DNA from: Methanomicrobiales archaeon
GTDB lineage: Archaea; Halobacteriota; Methanomicrobia; Methanomicrobiales; Methanospirillaceae
Assembly (NCBI GenBank): GCA_022841205.1
Contig: JALHCK010000004.1
Span: 124,001-188,000 of the forward strand
Direction of reading: 5' to 3'
DNA length: 64,000 bases
Positions 1-8,959 of this stretch are shown piece after piece. Position 1 is the stretch's first letter. Each line of letters begins with the position of its first letter. The notes beneath the pieces were generated by a model. That model was not told the DNA's origin. It saw nothing but the letters and a program-made list of their open reading frames with translations, and searched no databases. A program made the position numbers and the translations under genes.

Positions 1-91
1 CGACCCCGAACATCCTTCTCATTGCCGGAAACCGGGTATTGATGGCAACCATTACGTCTTCGCAGGTATCTGCCCCGGTCTTTTGCTCCAT
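1..91 (-). CDS. Start of an unidentified protein, cut by the window edge
   Basis: The first 30 codons of a minus-strand gene that runs off the left edge, beginning MEQKTGADTCEDVMVA. The ATG shares a base with the stop of the tiny ORF before it (TGATG), and GAGGTG lies a few bases upstream as a ribosome-binding site. It follows cofD on the same strand, so it is probably the distal part of a cofD operon. Too little sequence is visible to name a family. Confidence 0.55.
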   Translation of the reverse strand, partial: MEQKTGADTCEDVMVAINTRFPAMRRMFGV

Positions 92-165
92 CACCTGTCC
101 ACCTCGCCCTTCACCCTGATAATATCGGGAATGTATTGTTCCTGGTACATCTTGAAAGGGTTCAT
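91..165 (-). CDS. Possible 24-codon ORF between cofD and the next gene
   Basis: A small ORF starting MNPFKMYQEQ and ending VKGEVDR. Its stop overlaps the downstream ATG (TGATG), the signature of translational coupling in archaeal operons. The same frame is closed upstream by the cofD stop, so it cannot be longer from an ATG. No strong ribosome-binding site precedes it. It may be a real small protein, a leader peptide for the following gene, or chance; no family recognised. Confidence 0.3.
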   Translation of the reverse strand: MNPFKMYQEQYIPDIIRVKGEVDR

Positions 166-201
166 GGGGTCTTCCCGGAATTCATGCGGACTGGGGGATC
201 C

Positions 202-1101
202 TCAACTCCGGGTGGAGGCGAGCAGAACCTTTGCAAGCGACGCGCTCTGCTCTTCACCGGTCATCAGGGTATCGAGCTTCAGGCTCCCGGGCACATCAAC
301 AGGATCACGGATGTCCTGGACAAAGAGATCGATGAGGTCGTGGTAGAGTATCTCGCAGGAACGGGAATCGGGGGACAGTCCCCGGGCCCGCATCAGGGCG
401 CCGGCAGGGCCGCTGACCGGCGCATCTCCGATGAACGGGCTCACGGCAATGACGAAAGCATCCATGAGTGCGGGGACAATTCCTTCACATTCGAGGATGG
501 GAAGGATGCTCGTGACAGGATTGCTCGGGCCGATGATGACCATGTCAGATGCTTCGATGGCCGAGAGCACCTCCGTGGTGGCCTGCGGGCCGGTCGGGGC
601 ATACCGGATGACCTCCTCGATGGGAATCGACCCGCGGTGCTTCACCCAGTATTCCTGGTAGTGAATAACCCGGCCCCCGGTCCTGATCAGAGTTGCAACC
701 TGCTGGTCGGTCATCGGGAGAACCTGTGCCGCAATCCCAAGCCGTCCGGAGAGGATGCGGGTCGCCCCGGTGAGGGTGTGGCCGCTGTTCAGGAGATCTC
801 CGCGTGCGATCTGGATCGCACGGTCCTGGTCACCGATCCCGATGTACTCGTCGATTCCCAGCCGGAGCAGTTCATCGTGGGTGCGGAAGGTATCGCCCTG
901 TATTCCCCACCATGTGCCGGTGTTCAGTATGCCCGAGAAGAGGTAGAGGAGCGTGTCGATATCCGGTGAGAGGTGGCCGCCGGATATCCACAGGTCTTCG
1001 GCGGTGTTCACGACCACGGAAATCCCGGTGTCGGGAAGGTGCCTGCGGGCCCCCCTGATGAGCTTGGGAGTGCCTGTTCCTCCGGAAAGGAAGGTGATCA
1101 T
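202..1101 (-). CDS. cofD: 2-phospho-L-lactate transferase (CofD), coenzyme F420 biosynthesis
   Basis: CofD joins the phospholactyl group from its guanylated donor to Fo, giving F420-0, the redox cofactor central to methanogenesis. The protein opens with the family's nucleotide-binding signature SGGTGTPK at residues 6-13, followed by NTAEDLW and GDTFRTHDELLRLG. About 299 residues is normal for CofD. A GTG one codon upstream (1104) could also serve, but family members start at MI/MITF, so ATG 1101 is preferred. It diverges from the HD gene across a 48-bp AT-rich gap that must hold both promoters. Family assignment is secure. Confidence 0.95.
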   Translation of the reverse strand: MITFLSGGTGTPKLIRGARRHLPDTGISVVVNTAEDLWISGGHLSPDIDTLLYLFSGILNTGTWWGIQGDTFRTHDELLRLGIDEYIGIGDQDRAIQIARGDLLNSGHTLTGATRILSGRLGIAAQVLPMTDQQVATLIRTGGRVIHYQEYWVKHRGSIPIEEVIRYAPTGPQATTEVLSAIEASDMVIIGPSNPVTSILPILECEGIVPALMDAFVIAVSPFIGDAPVSGPAGALMRARGLSPDSRSCEILYHDLIDLFVQDIRDPVDVPGSLKLDTLMTGEEQSASLAKVLLASTRS

Positions 1102-1149
1102 CACTCAATACCTTTATTTTCCCGATATCAAGACTGTTTAGGTAGCCTG

Positions 1150-2355
1150 ATGAAGATCATCAAGGATCCGGTCCACGGATACATCGAGGTTCCGGGCTAC
1201 GTCCTGCCCATCCTTGATGCCCCGGTCCTGCAGCGTCTCCGCTATATCCGCCAGCTCGGTTTCTCCTACCTCGTGTATCCCGGTGCAAACCATACACGGT
1301 TCGAACACTCGCTCGGCACCATGTTTCTCGCCGACCTGATGGCCCGCCAGCTTCTCCTCTCTCCTGATGAACGCCAGCTGGTGATATCGACCGCGCTCAT
1401 CCACGATGCCGGGCACGGCCCGTTCTCCCACGCCATCGAGCCAGCGATGGAGGAGCTGTGCGGCAGGGCACACCACGACACGGCATGGCTTGCCGAAGAC
1501 GTCGATCTATTCTCCATCCTTTCCGGGCACGGGGTCGATGCCGGGCAGTCGGTGGCGCTCCTGAAGGGGGAGCACGAGCTCTCGGGGATCCTGCACGGCG
1601 AACTGGACGTCGATCGGATGGACTACCTCCTCCGTGATGCCCACTACACCGGGGTTCCCTATGGAACAGTCGATGCCCACCGCCTGATACGAAATACCGT
1701 GATTTCCGAGGGGCAGATCGCCATCCGGGAAGGGGGGATCAATGCTGCCGAATCCCTGCTGATCGCCCGGACCCTGATGCGGCCGGCCGTCTACTACCAC
1801 CATGTCAGCAGGATTGCCGAGATGATGTTTTCCCGTGCGGTGTACGAGCATTTCCAGGGTATCCGGGGGGCCCATCCCGGATCCTTCATGCGGCTCGATG
1901 ATGCAGGCTGCTTCCAGAGCCTCCTTCACTCGCCATCTGAAGTGGCCCGGGTGCTCATGGAGGATATATACAGCCGGAGGATGTACAAGCGTGCCCTCTA
2001 CGTTGGAAAGGACCAGGTCAACACGGCAACTATTGCCAGGGAGAGCACACCGCAGAGGATGCGCGATCTCGCGGCGCGGATCGCGAAGTCTGCCGGAGTC
2101 GAGGCGCACGAGATCCTGGTCGATATCCCCGAGTTCCCGAAGGACATGTCGGTGCACGTGAAGGTGAAGAACCGCAACCGGGTGGTGGGGCTGGAAGAGA
2201 TATCACCACTGGTGACAACGCTCAATGAAACCCGGCGCGGCCAGTGGCGGCTGGGAGTGTATTCTTCACCCGGATGCGTTGCCGAAGCAGGGCTGGCTGC
2301 CCGCGAGGTACTGCATGTGAAGCCGCTCACCACCCAGGACCGGCTCTCGTTCTGA
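1150..2355 (+). CDS. HD-domain phosphohydrolase (dNTPase/YdhJ-like)
   Basis: A 401-residue HD-superfamily metal-dependent phosphohydrolase. Metal-binding residues are visible as H53 (TRFEHSLG), H85-D86 (ALIHDAGHG), H89, H94 and the Asp in LDVDRMDYL near residue 155. This layout matches the SAMHD1/dGTPase-like archaeal group, which hydrolyses deoxynucleoside triphosphates or related nucleotides; the substrate here is not determined. The frame is open further upstream, but that part would overlap the cofD promoter and start region. MKIIKDPVHGY is the typical family start. It is convergent with nothing and followed by a small membrane protein gene. Confidence 0.85.
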   Translation: MKIIKDPVHGYIEVPGYVLPILDAPVLQRLRYIRQLGFSYLVYPGANHTRFEHSLGTMFLADLMARQLLLSPDERQLVISTALIHDAGHGPFSHAIEPAMEELCGRAHHDTAWLAEDVDLFSILSGHGVDAGQSVALLKGEHELSGILHGELDVDRMDYLLRDAHYTGVPYGTVDAHRLIRNTVISEGQIAIREGGINAAESLLIARTLMRPAVYYHHVSRIAEMMFSRAVYEHFQGIRGAHPGSFMRLDDAGCFQSLLHSPSEVARVLMEDIYSRRMYKRALYVGKDQVNTATIARESTPQRMRDLAARIAKSAGVEAHEILVDIPEFPKDMSVHVKVKNRNRVVGLEEISPLVTTLNETRRGQWRLGVYSSPGCVAEAGLAAREVLHVKPLTTQDRLSF

Positions 2356-2428
2356 TGGAAGGCTGGTCACGGATTAAAAAAAGAACCTTTATGCATACCG
2401 GGGTGAACCTTCCAGCGAGGGGGATTCC

Positions 2429-2872
2429 TTGCTCGAATACTGGATAGTGGTCACGATTGGCATAATCGTGGTTGTTGTTGCTCTCTGCCTGACCTACCTC
2501 TACGCAGAGAGCAGGGAGCTGCGGCTGGTCCGCAGCAGGTATCGCCTGAAGGTCTACGAGGAACTCTTCCATGCCATCACCGATATGAACGTCGCCGGGA
2601 CGGACGGATACAGGCTGGGTCAGGCCAAGAAGAGGATGGCGTTTGCCCTGAACCGGCTCAACCTGGTAGCATCGGAGGAAGTCCTGAAACGCGTGAACGA
2701 TCTGCTCGATTTCCTGAACGAAATCCCTGAGGGGAACTTCGACATGCTCCGGCAGCTGAACCTCCTGAATGCCATAGTCCTTGCGGCACGAAAGGATCTC
2801 GACCCGGCATCGGCCCGGGCCATCGAAGCTTCCGGGTTCAGGTTCAGGTTCTATGCCCCGGCCCGGGAATAA
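2429..2872 (+). CDS. Small N-terminally membrane-anchored protein, unknown function
   Basis: 147 residues with one N-terminal membrane segment (about residues 4-23, rich in I and V) and a charged, mostly helical cytoplasmic part. The start appears to be TTG with the strong site GCGAGGGGG six bases upstream. The soluble region carries regular hydrophobic spacing (LLDFLNEIP, LRQLNLLNAIVLAARKDL) consistent with a helical bundle, and no catalytic motif is apparent. An AT-rich stretch around 2374-2394 is the likely promoter. I do not recognise the family. Confidence 0.7.
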   Translation: MLEYWIVVTIGIIVVVVALCLTYLYAESRELRLVRSRYRLKVYEELFHAITDMNVAGTDGYRLGQAKKRMAFALNRLNLVASEEVLKRVNDLLDFLNEIPEGNFDMLRQLNLLNAIVLAARKDLDPASARAIEASGFRFRFYAPARE

Positions 2873-3032
2873 TTCCCGGACATCTCTTGCTTCCCGCATG
2901 CCGCTCCATCCTCCGGACTGGCGAAACAGAGTCCTGCACCCTGTTCTCCCGGACCACCCCGGATTTTAATATTCAGCATAGCCAATCTTTTGAACAAGGC
3001 GGGCGGTGCCCGGTCAGGGGAGCACGATCAGG

Positions 3033-4271
3033 ATGCGGGAATTTATCGACAGGATGAGGGAGTGTGACGGGGTTATCGATATCGATGATCCTGTGGATGT
3101 TGTCTACGAGCCGTGCCGGTATGCCCATAAGACCGACAAGCTCCTTTTTTTCCACCGGATTGCGGGTGCCCGCGGGGTCATGAACGTTACGGCAACGAGG
3201 GATGCACTCTCGGTAGCACTGGACATTCCCCGGGACGAAATGGTCCAGAGCCTGGCCCGGATGGAATACCGTGGATCTGTCGTGCGGGAGGGGACGATTC
3301 CGATGCAGCCCGCGGACCTTTCCAGGATCCCGGTCATGAAACACTATCCCCTCGATGCCGGGAAATATATCACGGCCGGGATCGTCTTTTCACGGTTTGG
3401 CGAAACCGAGAACGCATCGATCCACCGCCTGCAGGTGCTCGACTCACAGAGGGTCGCCGCCCGGCTGGTGGAAGGACGCCACACCTCAACACTTTACAGG
3501 GCTGCCCGCGAACAGGGGGAACGGCTGCCGGTGGCCGTGGTAATCGGGGTCAACCCCGCGGTCACCTTCGCCTGCTGCACGCGGGTCCCGAAAGGAAAAG
3601 AACTCCCGTATGCCGCAGAACTGCTCGGTGGTGAGATACGGGTATGGCAGTGCAGCAACGGGGTGCGGGTGCCCGGAGCCGAGATCGTGCTCGAAGGATA
3701 TATCGGGGAAGAGACTATTGAGGAAGGCCCGTTTGTCGATATCACTGGAACCTACGATCTTGTCCGGGTACAGCCGGTAATCGAGTTTACCGGTATGCAC
3801 CTGGCAAAGGATTTTATCTATCACGGGATCCTGCCTGCCGGAAATGAGCACCGGATCCTGATGGGTGCCCCGTATGAGCCCTCCATCTACCGGGCCGTGG
3901 CAGGGGTGACCGAGGTGAAAAACGTTGTCCTGACCACCGGGGGGTGCGGGTACTTCCACGCGGTAATCCAGGTCCGCAAGCAGACCCAGGGCGATGCGAA
4001 GAACGCTATCATGGCCGCGTTTGCCGCCCACACCTCGCTCAAGCACGTGGTGGTGGTTGACGACGATATTGATCCTACCTGCCTGGAGGACGTGGAATTT
4101 GCCATCGCCACCCGGGTCAGGGGTGACCGGGATATCGTGGTCATCACCGGGGCCCGGGGCTCGTCTCTGGACCCTTCGCAGGCTGAAGACGGGACAAACG
4201 TCAAGGTCGGAGTCGATGCAACCATGCCGCTTGGCTGCGAAGCAGAGTTCCGCCGGGCATCCTGGGAGTGA
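3033..4271 (+). CDS. UbiD-family decarboxylase, probable anhydromevalonate phosphate decarboxylase
   Basis: A prenylated-FMN-dependent UbiD-family decarboxylase of 412 residues. Family features include FGETENASIHRLQ, the MGAPYEPSIYRAV segment, GGCGYFHAVIQ and the acidic VVVDDDIDPTCLEDVEFAIATR block. It overlaps nearly end-to-start with the aconitase-X gene (4 bases between stop and GTG). That pairing points to the archaeal mevalonate pathway: the aconitase-X enzyme dehydrates 5-phosphomevalonate to anhydromevalonate phosphate, and this enzyme decarboxylates it to isopentenyl phosphate. A TATA-like TTTAATATT lies at 2965-2973. A GTG at 3006 is an alternative start; MREFIDRMRE fits the family better. 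Family certain, exact substrate inferred from context. Confidence 0.9.
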   Translation: MREFIDRMRECDGVIDIDDPVDVVYEPCRYAHKTDKLLFFHRIAGARGVMNVTATRDALSVALDIPRDEMVQSLARMEYRGSVVREGTIPMQPADLSRIPVMKHYPLDAGKYITAGIVFSRFGETENASIHRLQVLDSQRVAARLVEGRHTSTLYRAAREQGERLPVAVVIGVNPAVTFACCTRVPKGKELPYAAELLGGEIRVWQCSNGVRVPGAEIVLEGYIGEETIEEGPFVDITGTYDLVRVQPVIEFTGMHLAKDFIYHGILPAGNEHRILMGAPYEPSIYRAVAGVTEVKNVVLTTGGCGYFHAVIQVRKQTQGDAKNAIMAAFAAHTSLKHVVVVDDDIDPTCLEDVEFAIATRVRGDRDIVVITGARGSSLDPSQAEDGTNVKVGVDATMPLGCEAEFRRASWE

Positions 4272-4275
4272 GCCC

Positions 4276-5451
4276 GTGCACCTGCTGCCCGAAGAAGAAC
4301 GGGTGCTTGCCGGGGAGTACGGCGAGACGCGCCAGAAGATGATGGAGATCCTTGTAGCGCTCGGCAAGGTTTTTTGTGCCGACCGGCTGGTCCCTATCCG
4401 GAGCGCCCAGGTGAGCGGGGCCTCCTACAAGACCATCGGGGAGGCCGGCCTCGAATGGCTCTCCGGCCTCGATGCCCGTGTATCAGTGCCAACCGTGCTC
4501 AACCCGGTTGGAATGGACCGCGCTGCCTGGCGGGAGATGGGGATTTCGTCCGCGTTTGCCAGGAAGCAGGAAGAGGTGATCGCCGCGTATTCCCGGCTCG
4601 GTATCCGCCTTGAGTGCACCTGTACACCATACTATATCTACCAGACCCGTTTTGGCGACCATATCGCCTGGTCGGAGTCCTCCGCGGTCTCATACGCAAA
4701 CTCGGTCATCGGGGCCCGCACCAACCGGGAAGGAGGTCCGGGAGCGCTCGCATCAGCCATTATCGGAAAGACTCCCGAGTACGGCCTGCACCTGGTCGGT
4801 GAGCGCCGGCCCCAGGTTCATATCAGCGTGGAGGGAGAAGGACCGCACGAAGATATCGCATTCTACGGGGCCCTTGGGTATCTTGCCGGGAAACTTGCAG
4901 GAAACCGCATCCCCTTCTTCTCCGGCATCAGGCCCCGGCGGGACCGGCTCAAGGCGCTTGGCGCGGCGATGGCGGCCTCCGGGGCAGTGGCCCTCTACCA
5001 TGTCGATGGCATCACCCCGGAGGCCCGGATATTCTCCTACGACGTAACAGATCTCGAAAATATCCCGGTGACTGCGCGCGATATTGCTGCCCTCTGGAGC
5101 GATATCACGGTTGATGCTGTTGCCCTGGGCTGCCCCCACTGCTCACCCGAAGAACTCTCGGTCATTGCCGGGCTTCTTTCCGGAAAACGGGTGAAGATAC
5201 CGCTCTATGTCTTCTCTGCACGAAAGGTCATCGAGGTGTCCCGCGATGCAGTCGCATCCATCGAGCGGAGCGGGGCGCGGGTATATGCCGATACATGCAT
5301 GGTCGTCTCCCCTGCCATGGAGCAGTTCGGTGCCATCATGGTCAACAGCGGCAAGGCGTTTTCTTACGTCCCTGATATGTGCGGGGCTGCGGTGAGGATT
5401 GGGACCACTGAGGAGTGTATCGCTGTGGCAACCGGCTCTCAGGGCGCCTGA
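4276..5451 (+). CDS. Aconitase X catalytic (large) subunit, probable phosphomevalonate dehydratase
   Basis: 391 residues from a GTG start four bases after the UbiD stop. Aconitase-X signatures include SGASYKTIGEAGLEWL, CTCTPYY, WSESSAVSYANSVIGART, GCPHCSPEEL and YADTCMVVSPAME; the cysteines are candidates for the Fe-S cluster. In archaea this subunit pairs with a small DUF126 subunit to dehydrate 5-phosphomevalonate in the modified mevalonate route. No DUF126 gene was seen in this window, so the partner must lie elsewhere. The frame is open back to 3994, but that part lies inside the UbiD gene. Confidence 0.9.
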   Translation: MHLLPEEERVLAGEYGETRQKMMEILVALGKVFCADRLVPIRSAQVSGASYKTIGEAGLEWLSGLDARVSVPTVLNPVGMDRAAWREMGISSAFARKQEEVIAAYSRLGIRLECTCTPYYIYQTRFGDHIAWSESSAVSYANSVIGARTNREGGPGALASAIIGKTPEYGLHLVGERRPQVHISVEGEGPHEDIAFYGALGYLAGKLAGNRIPFFSGIRPRRDRLKALGAAMAASGAVALYHVDGITPEARIFSYDVTDLENIPVTARDIAALWSDITVDAVALGCPHCSPEELSVIAGLLSGKRVKIPLYVFSARKVIEVSRDAVASIERSGARVYADTCMVVSPAMEQFGAIMVNSGKAFSYVPDMCGAAVRIGTTEECIAVATGSQGA

Positions 5452-5621
5452 TTGTCCGGAGGACCGGTCCTGTTCTGGCGGGAACAGGGGGTTGTTGGTC
5501 TTCCAGGGATTTTCCCATGCGGTGAGGGGCCTTTTTCCTCCTTCCTGGTGGGGAACGGGAACAGCTTATTGCTCCCGGCACCAGAACAGTTCACATGGTC
5601 CTTCCTGGAGGAGGAGAACGG

Positions 5622-6830
5622 ATGAAGGATATCAGGTTTGTCGTGGTGATCGGGTTTACCGCTGCCGCGCTTCTCCTTGAGCTCTTCGTGCACTGGCATC
5701 TCGGGATTACGGTGGTGTATACCCACTTCTTCTACGTACCGATCGTCCTTGCCGCGGTATGGTACGGATGGCGGGGTGCATCCGTGGCCGTCCTGCTTGG
5801 CGCTGTCACACTGGTGGTCACATGGCTGACGAGCGGGATGATCGACAGCGATGGAATCCTCCGTGTACTGATGTTTGTCATCGTCGGCCTGGTTATCGGG
5901 ACGGTCTCGGATTACATGCGCCGGGAACAACAACGGATTATCGATGAGGTGACCGATGCCGCCATACAGTCCGGCATCAGGGGAGGCACCCGGACAGGCA
6001 GTATCGCGGAGCTCCGGAGCAGGTTTGCCTCGGTTGCCGGTGTGAAACGGCTTAAAGAGCAGGGAGATGTCGCCGGCCTCGTCCGTGCCCTCCGGAACCG
6101 CGACCCCGCTGTACAGTACGATGCGGCAGAAGCGCTCGGCGAGCTTGCCGATCCCGCTGCAATTGGCGCACTGGTATCGGCACTTACCGGTGACCAGTAC
6201 AGCGGAATCCGCTGGAAGGCAGCCGAAGCACTCGGAAAGATCGGGGCGCCGGCCGTTCCCTCGCTTCTCGCAGTACTCGATAACCCGGATGAGGGGGTGC
6301 GGTGGAAAACAGCAATCACCCTGGGCGAGATCGGGGATGAGCGTGGCATTGCACCGCTCATCGGGCTCCTCTCTGATCCCGACCGTTTCGTCAGGAGCAG
6401 GGCAGCCTTTGCCCTTGCCCTGATCGGGCCTCCAGCCATCCCTGCCCTCTCGGAAGTATGGCCCGAAGCCCCGTCCGATGTCAGGCAGGGTATCGTGACT
6501 GCGCTTGGAAAGATGAGCGACCCGGCCGCGACAAAAGCGCTCATCCAGGTCTTGGCCGATGCTTCGGGTGATATGCGCCAGGACATTGTCGCCACCCTTT
6601 CGTCCCGGGCAGACCAGTCGTTTGATCTCCTCATCGAGGCCCTCTCCGATCCCGAACCACGCCGGCGGCAGGGTGCGGCGATGGCCCTTGGGGCCATGGG
6701 GCGGCCCGGGGCCCTTGAGCCGCTCCGGAAAGCCTGTGAATTGGCCGATCCACAGACCCGCGCGGTGCTCGACTCGGCAATCCGGGAGATCAGTTCCAGG
6801 AATGAGCCGGGGACGACCCCTGAAGGCTAG
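5622..6830 (+). CDS. Membrane protein with C-terminal HEAT-repeat domain
   Basis: 402 residues: an N-terminal block of about four membrane helices (residues 5-100), a linker, then six or more HEAT/PBS-type repeats (for example AAEALGELADPAAIGALVSAL, RWKAAEALGKIGAPAVPSLL). The start is fixed by a very strong ribosome-binding site, GGAGGAGGAG, ending six bases before ATG 5622; an in-frame upstream ATG (5595) has none. The repeats resemble those of the soluble HEAT protein at 8406, which lies across the DUF432 and MscS genes. The N-terminal block looks like sensor-type membrane regions. A protein-protein scaffold is likely; the partner is unknown. Confidence 0.8.
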   Translation: MKDIRFVVVIGFTAAALLLELFVHWHLGITVVYTHFFYVPIVLAAVWYGWRGASVAVLLGAVTLVVTWLTSGMIDSDGILRVLMFVIVGLVIGTVSDYMRREQQRIIDEVTDAAIQSGIRGGTRTGSIAELRSRFASVAGVKRLKEQGDVAGLVRALRNRDPAVQYDAAEALGELADPAAIGALVSALTGDQYSGIRWKAAEALGKIGAPAVPSLLAVLDNPDEGVRWKTAITLGEIGDERGIAPLIGLLSDPDRFVRSRAAFALALIGPPAIPALSEVWPEAPSDVRQGIVTALGKMSDPAATKALIQVLADASGDMRQDIVATLSSRADQSFDLLIEALSDPEPRRRQGAAMALGAMGRPGALEPLRKACELADPQTRAVLDSAIREISSRNEPGTTPEG

Positions 6831-6872
6831 ATAACGAACCTATATCTGGTGTGAAATCGTTAGGTGTTCCTT

Positions 6873-7583
6873 GTGTTCGGTGAGTCGGATTACTCATTCT
6901 CCTACCAGTCAGACGAGGTCTCTATACGTGTCGACCCATCAGGCAGCTTCCACCTGTACACCCGGAAGTGCGGTCCTGAAACGATCACCAGGTTCATTTC
7001 CGGCAGCTCACGGAAGATCGTGATAAATCCTGTTGAACCTGTTAACCTTCCAAAGGAGGTCACGAAGTTTCTCGAGATCCATTTCGCCCCTCTGGCAATC
7101 GAGCCCGATTCGAGGGAAACCATATACCTCACCTTCCCGATCGAGATTGGTGTTTTCCTCGAATCGAAAGGGGATTTTGATGTCCTGGATATCTTTGCCT
7201 TATCCCGGCCGAAATACTCACTCTACGGACCGGAGGAGGAAGGGATCATCACGCGGTACCATGAGAGCGCCGTCTCGAGCCAGGTCCCTGTGGTGGACCG
7301 GCTGAAAGAAGGGGTCCTCATGCTATCCATCACCAATCAAAGCCGGAACTGGGTGGAGGTCTCCCGGGTCGTTTTTGACTGTTCCTCCCTTTTCCTGTAC
7401 TATGGGAATTACGTCTCGATGGCAGGCCGCATGAATATCCTGTCACGGGACATCGCCGATATAAAATGCGAGGACCGCCCCCTGGAGGAGGGTATGGTAG
7501 CGTCAATCCTGGTTACCCGGGTGCGAAAAACGCTGATTGCCGAAAAACTGCCATTCGTCATGGAGTTCGGGATAGGCGATTAG
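6873..7583 (+). CDS. DUF432 protein
   Basis: About 236 residues belonging, by overall pattern and context, to DUF432, an archaeal family of unknown function often found next to MscS channels. It is rich in beta-strand-like segments and has no membrane helix or signal peptide. GTG 6873 is chosen because AGGTG lies seven bases upstream; GTG 6864 is the alternative. A TATA-like CTATATCT around 6840 would put the transcript start nearly at the start codon. One base separates its stop from the MscS start, so the two are co-transcribed and probably functionally linked. A role in regulating the channel is inference. Confidence 0.75.
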   Translation: MFGESDYSFSYQSDEVSIRVDPSGSFHLYTRKCGPETITRFISGSSRKIVINPVEPVNLPKEVTKFLEIHFAPLAIEPDSRETIYLTFPIEIGVFLESKGDFDVLDIFALSRPKYSLYGPEEEGIITRYHESAVSSQVPVVDRLKEGVLMLSITNQSRNWVEVSRVVFDCSSLFLYYGNYVSMAGRMNILSRDIADIKCEDRPLEEGMVASILVTRVRKTLIAEKLPFVMEFGIGD

Positions 7584-7584
7584 G

Positions 7585-8409
7585 ATGACCTTTTATGACG
7601 TGGTAATTGGTTCGGTCACGTGGTTTGACCTGATCGTGTTTGCAGTCTCGGTGGCCATCACCGTCATAATCGCCCGGATTGTCGGCACTTACCTGAAGCG
7701 GGCGCTGTCGGACCGGGTTGACCGGGGAGAACTCGATAAGCTGGTCAGGGCTTCCCAGCTGGTAATCATCCTGATCGGAGTCTGGTTCGCCCTTCCCAGT
7801 TTCGATATCGATATCACCCAGCTCCTGGTCGTTGGCGGGACAGTTGGATTGATAATCGCCTTTGCCAGCCAGAAGATCGTCTCCAACTTCGGGTCCGGCA
7901 TCTTTCTCCTCCTCGAACGGCCGATTGCCATCGGGGATTCGATCCGGATCGGTTCGACCCAGGGGACCGTGTACCAGATCCGGATCCTCTCAACCATCGT
8001 GAAGACGAACGACGGGATCTATGTCCGGATCCCAAACGAACAGGTCTTCTCCTCGGATATCATCAACTACGTGGCATACCCTGCCCGGAGGTTCGAATAC
8101 CGGGTGCACATCGGATACGCAGAAGATGCCGGAAAAGCGGCAAGGATAATCCGGGAGGTCATCGGGATGCACCCGTTCGTCCTCAAAAAACCTGCTCCAA
8201 GTATCTATGTTTCCGAGCTCGGCGAATCGGGAGTCCTCCTCAAGGTCCGAATCTGGGCCCCTTCAAGGGTCTGGTGGGATGTCAGGACGGAGCTACTCCA
8301 GACGATCAAGGAAACCCTCGACCGGGAAGGGATAAAGATACCATTCCCCCAGCGGGTGATAACCATGACCGGAACCCCGATAGACACCGAAGAAGAGGTT
8401 GGATCATGA
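7585..8409 (+). CDS. MscS-type small-conductance mechanosensitive channel
   Basis: 274 residues with the standard MscS plan: three N-terminal membrane helices (roughly residues 13-37, 52-72 and 78-100), the pore-lining and beta-domain junction FASQKIVSNFGSGIFLLLERP, IAIGDSIRIG, and the C-terminal alpha/beta domain (RFEYRVHIGYAEDAG). Such channels open under membrane tension to release solutes during hypo-osmotic shock. The ATG follows TTAGG directly after the DUF432 stop, and the gene's own stop overlaps the next start (ATGA). The operon is therefore DUF432, MscS, HEAT protein. Confidence 0.93.
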   Translation: MTFYDVVIGSVTWFDLIVFAVSVAITVIIARIVGTYLKRALSDRVDRGELDKLVRASQLVIILIGVWFALPSFDIDITQLLVVGGTVGLIIAFASQKIVSNFGSGIFLLLERPIAIGDSIRIGSTQGTVYQIRILSTIVKTNDGIYVRIPNEQVFSSDIINYVAYPARRFEYRVHIGYAEDAGKAARIIREVIGMHPFVLKKPAPSIYVSELGESGVLLKVRIWAPSRVWWDVRTELLQTIKETLDREGIKIPFPQRVITMTGTPIDTEEEVGS

Positions 8410-8921
8410 CCGTGCCACTTGTTGATGATATCCGGGACCTTGGTAGCCCTGACCGGGCAGTCCGGATTTCTGCAGTAAAGCGCCTTGCAGGGCAGGGGAA
8501 AGTGGCGGTATCACCGCTCATCACCGTCCTTATAGAGAGCGGTGACCCTGACAAACGCTGGTACGCAGCCCTTGCCCTTTCCCGGATCGGTGCCCCGGCT
8601 ATACAGCCCCTTATTTCCGCACTTGGAGAGAACCGGGACCCGGGGTTCCGAAGGTATGCGGCAGCAGCCCTTGGGCATTCCGGGGAGGCGGCGATCGACC
8701 CGCTCATCGGGGCCATGAAGGGTGCGGACCCCGCCCTCCGGGGTTACCTTTCCGCAGCACTGTGCCGGATCGGTGCCCCGGCCCTTGCCCGCCTGCGCAA
8801 GCTGTATACCGGTCCTGACGAGGAACTCCGTTCATGCGCAGAGCTCACGCTCTGGGGTATGGGGGAGGATGGAATCCTGGCCATGGTGGATTCGATGAGG
8901 GACAAAGAGAAGGGAGACTGA
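8406..8921 (+). CDS. Soluble HEAT-repeat protein
   Basis: 171 residues composed almost wholly of PBS/HEAT repeats (KRWYAALALSRIGAPAIQPL, FRRYAAAALGHSGEAAID, LRGYLSAALCRIGAPALARL). The ATG overlaps the MscS stop (ATGA), so it is translationally coupled to the channel. Such repeats form superhelical protein-binding surfaces, and a partner of the channel or of DUF432 is plausible but unproven. The repeats are close in style to those in the membrane-anchored HEAT protein at 5622, suggesting a shared origin. The frame remains open upstream inside mscS, but that is a shadow. Confidence 0.82.
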   Translation: MTVPLVDDIRDLGSPDRAVRISAVKRLAGQGKVAVSPLITVLIESGDPDKRWYAALALSRIGAPAIQPLISALGENRDPGFRRYAAAALGHSGEAAIDPLIGAMKGADPALRGYLSAALCRIGAPALARLRKLYTGPDEELRSCAELTLWGMGEDGILAMVDSMRDKEKGD

Positions 8922-8959
8922 AATATCGGACGGGTTTTATCACAGAGGGAGAAGCGAAT

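Noticed and set aside
136..969. Long plus-strand frame opposite cofD, and similar long frames opposite thiC, hisG, HMG-CoA reductase, thsA and RPA
   Set aside because: High GC leaves antisense frames open. These translations are rich in Arg, Pro, Gly and Ser, lack ribosome-binding sites and match no family, while the opposite strand carries clear conserved motifs.
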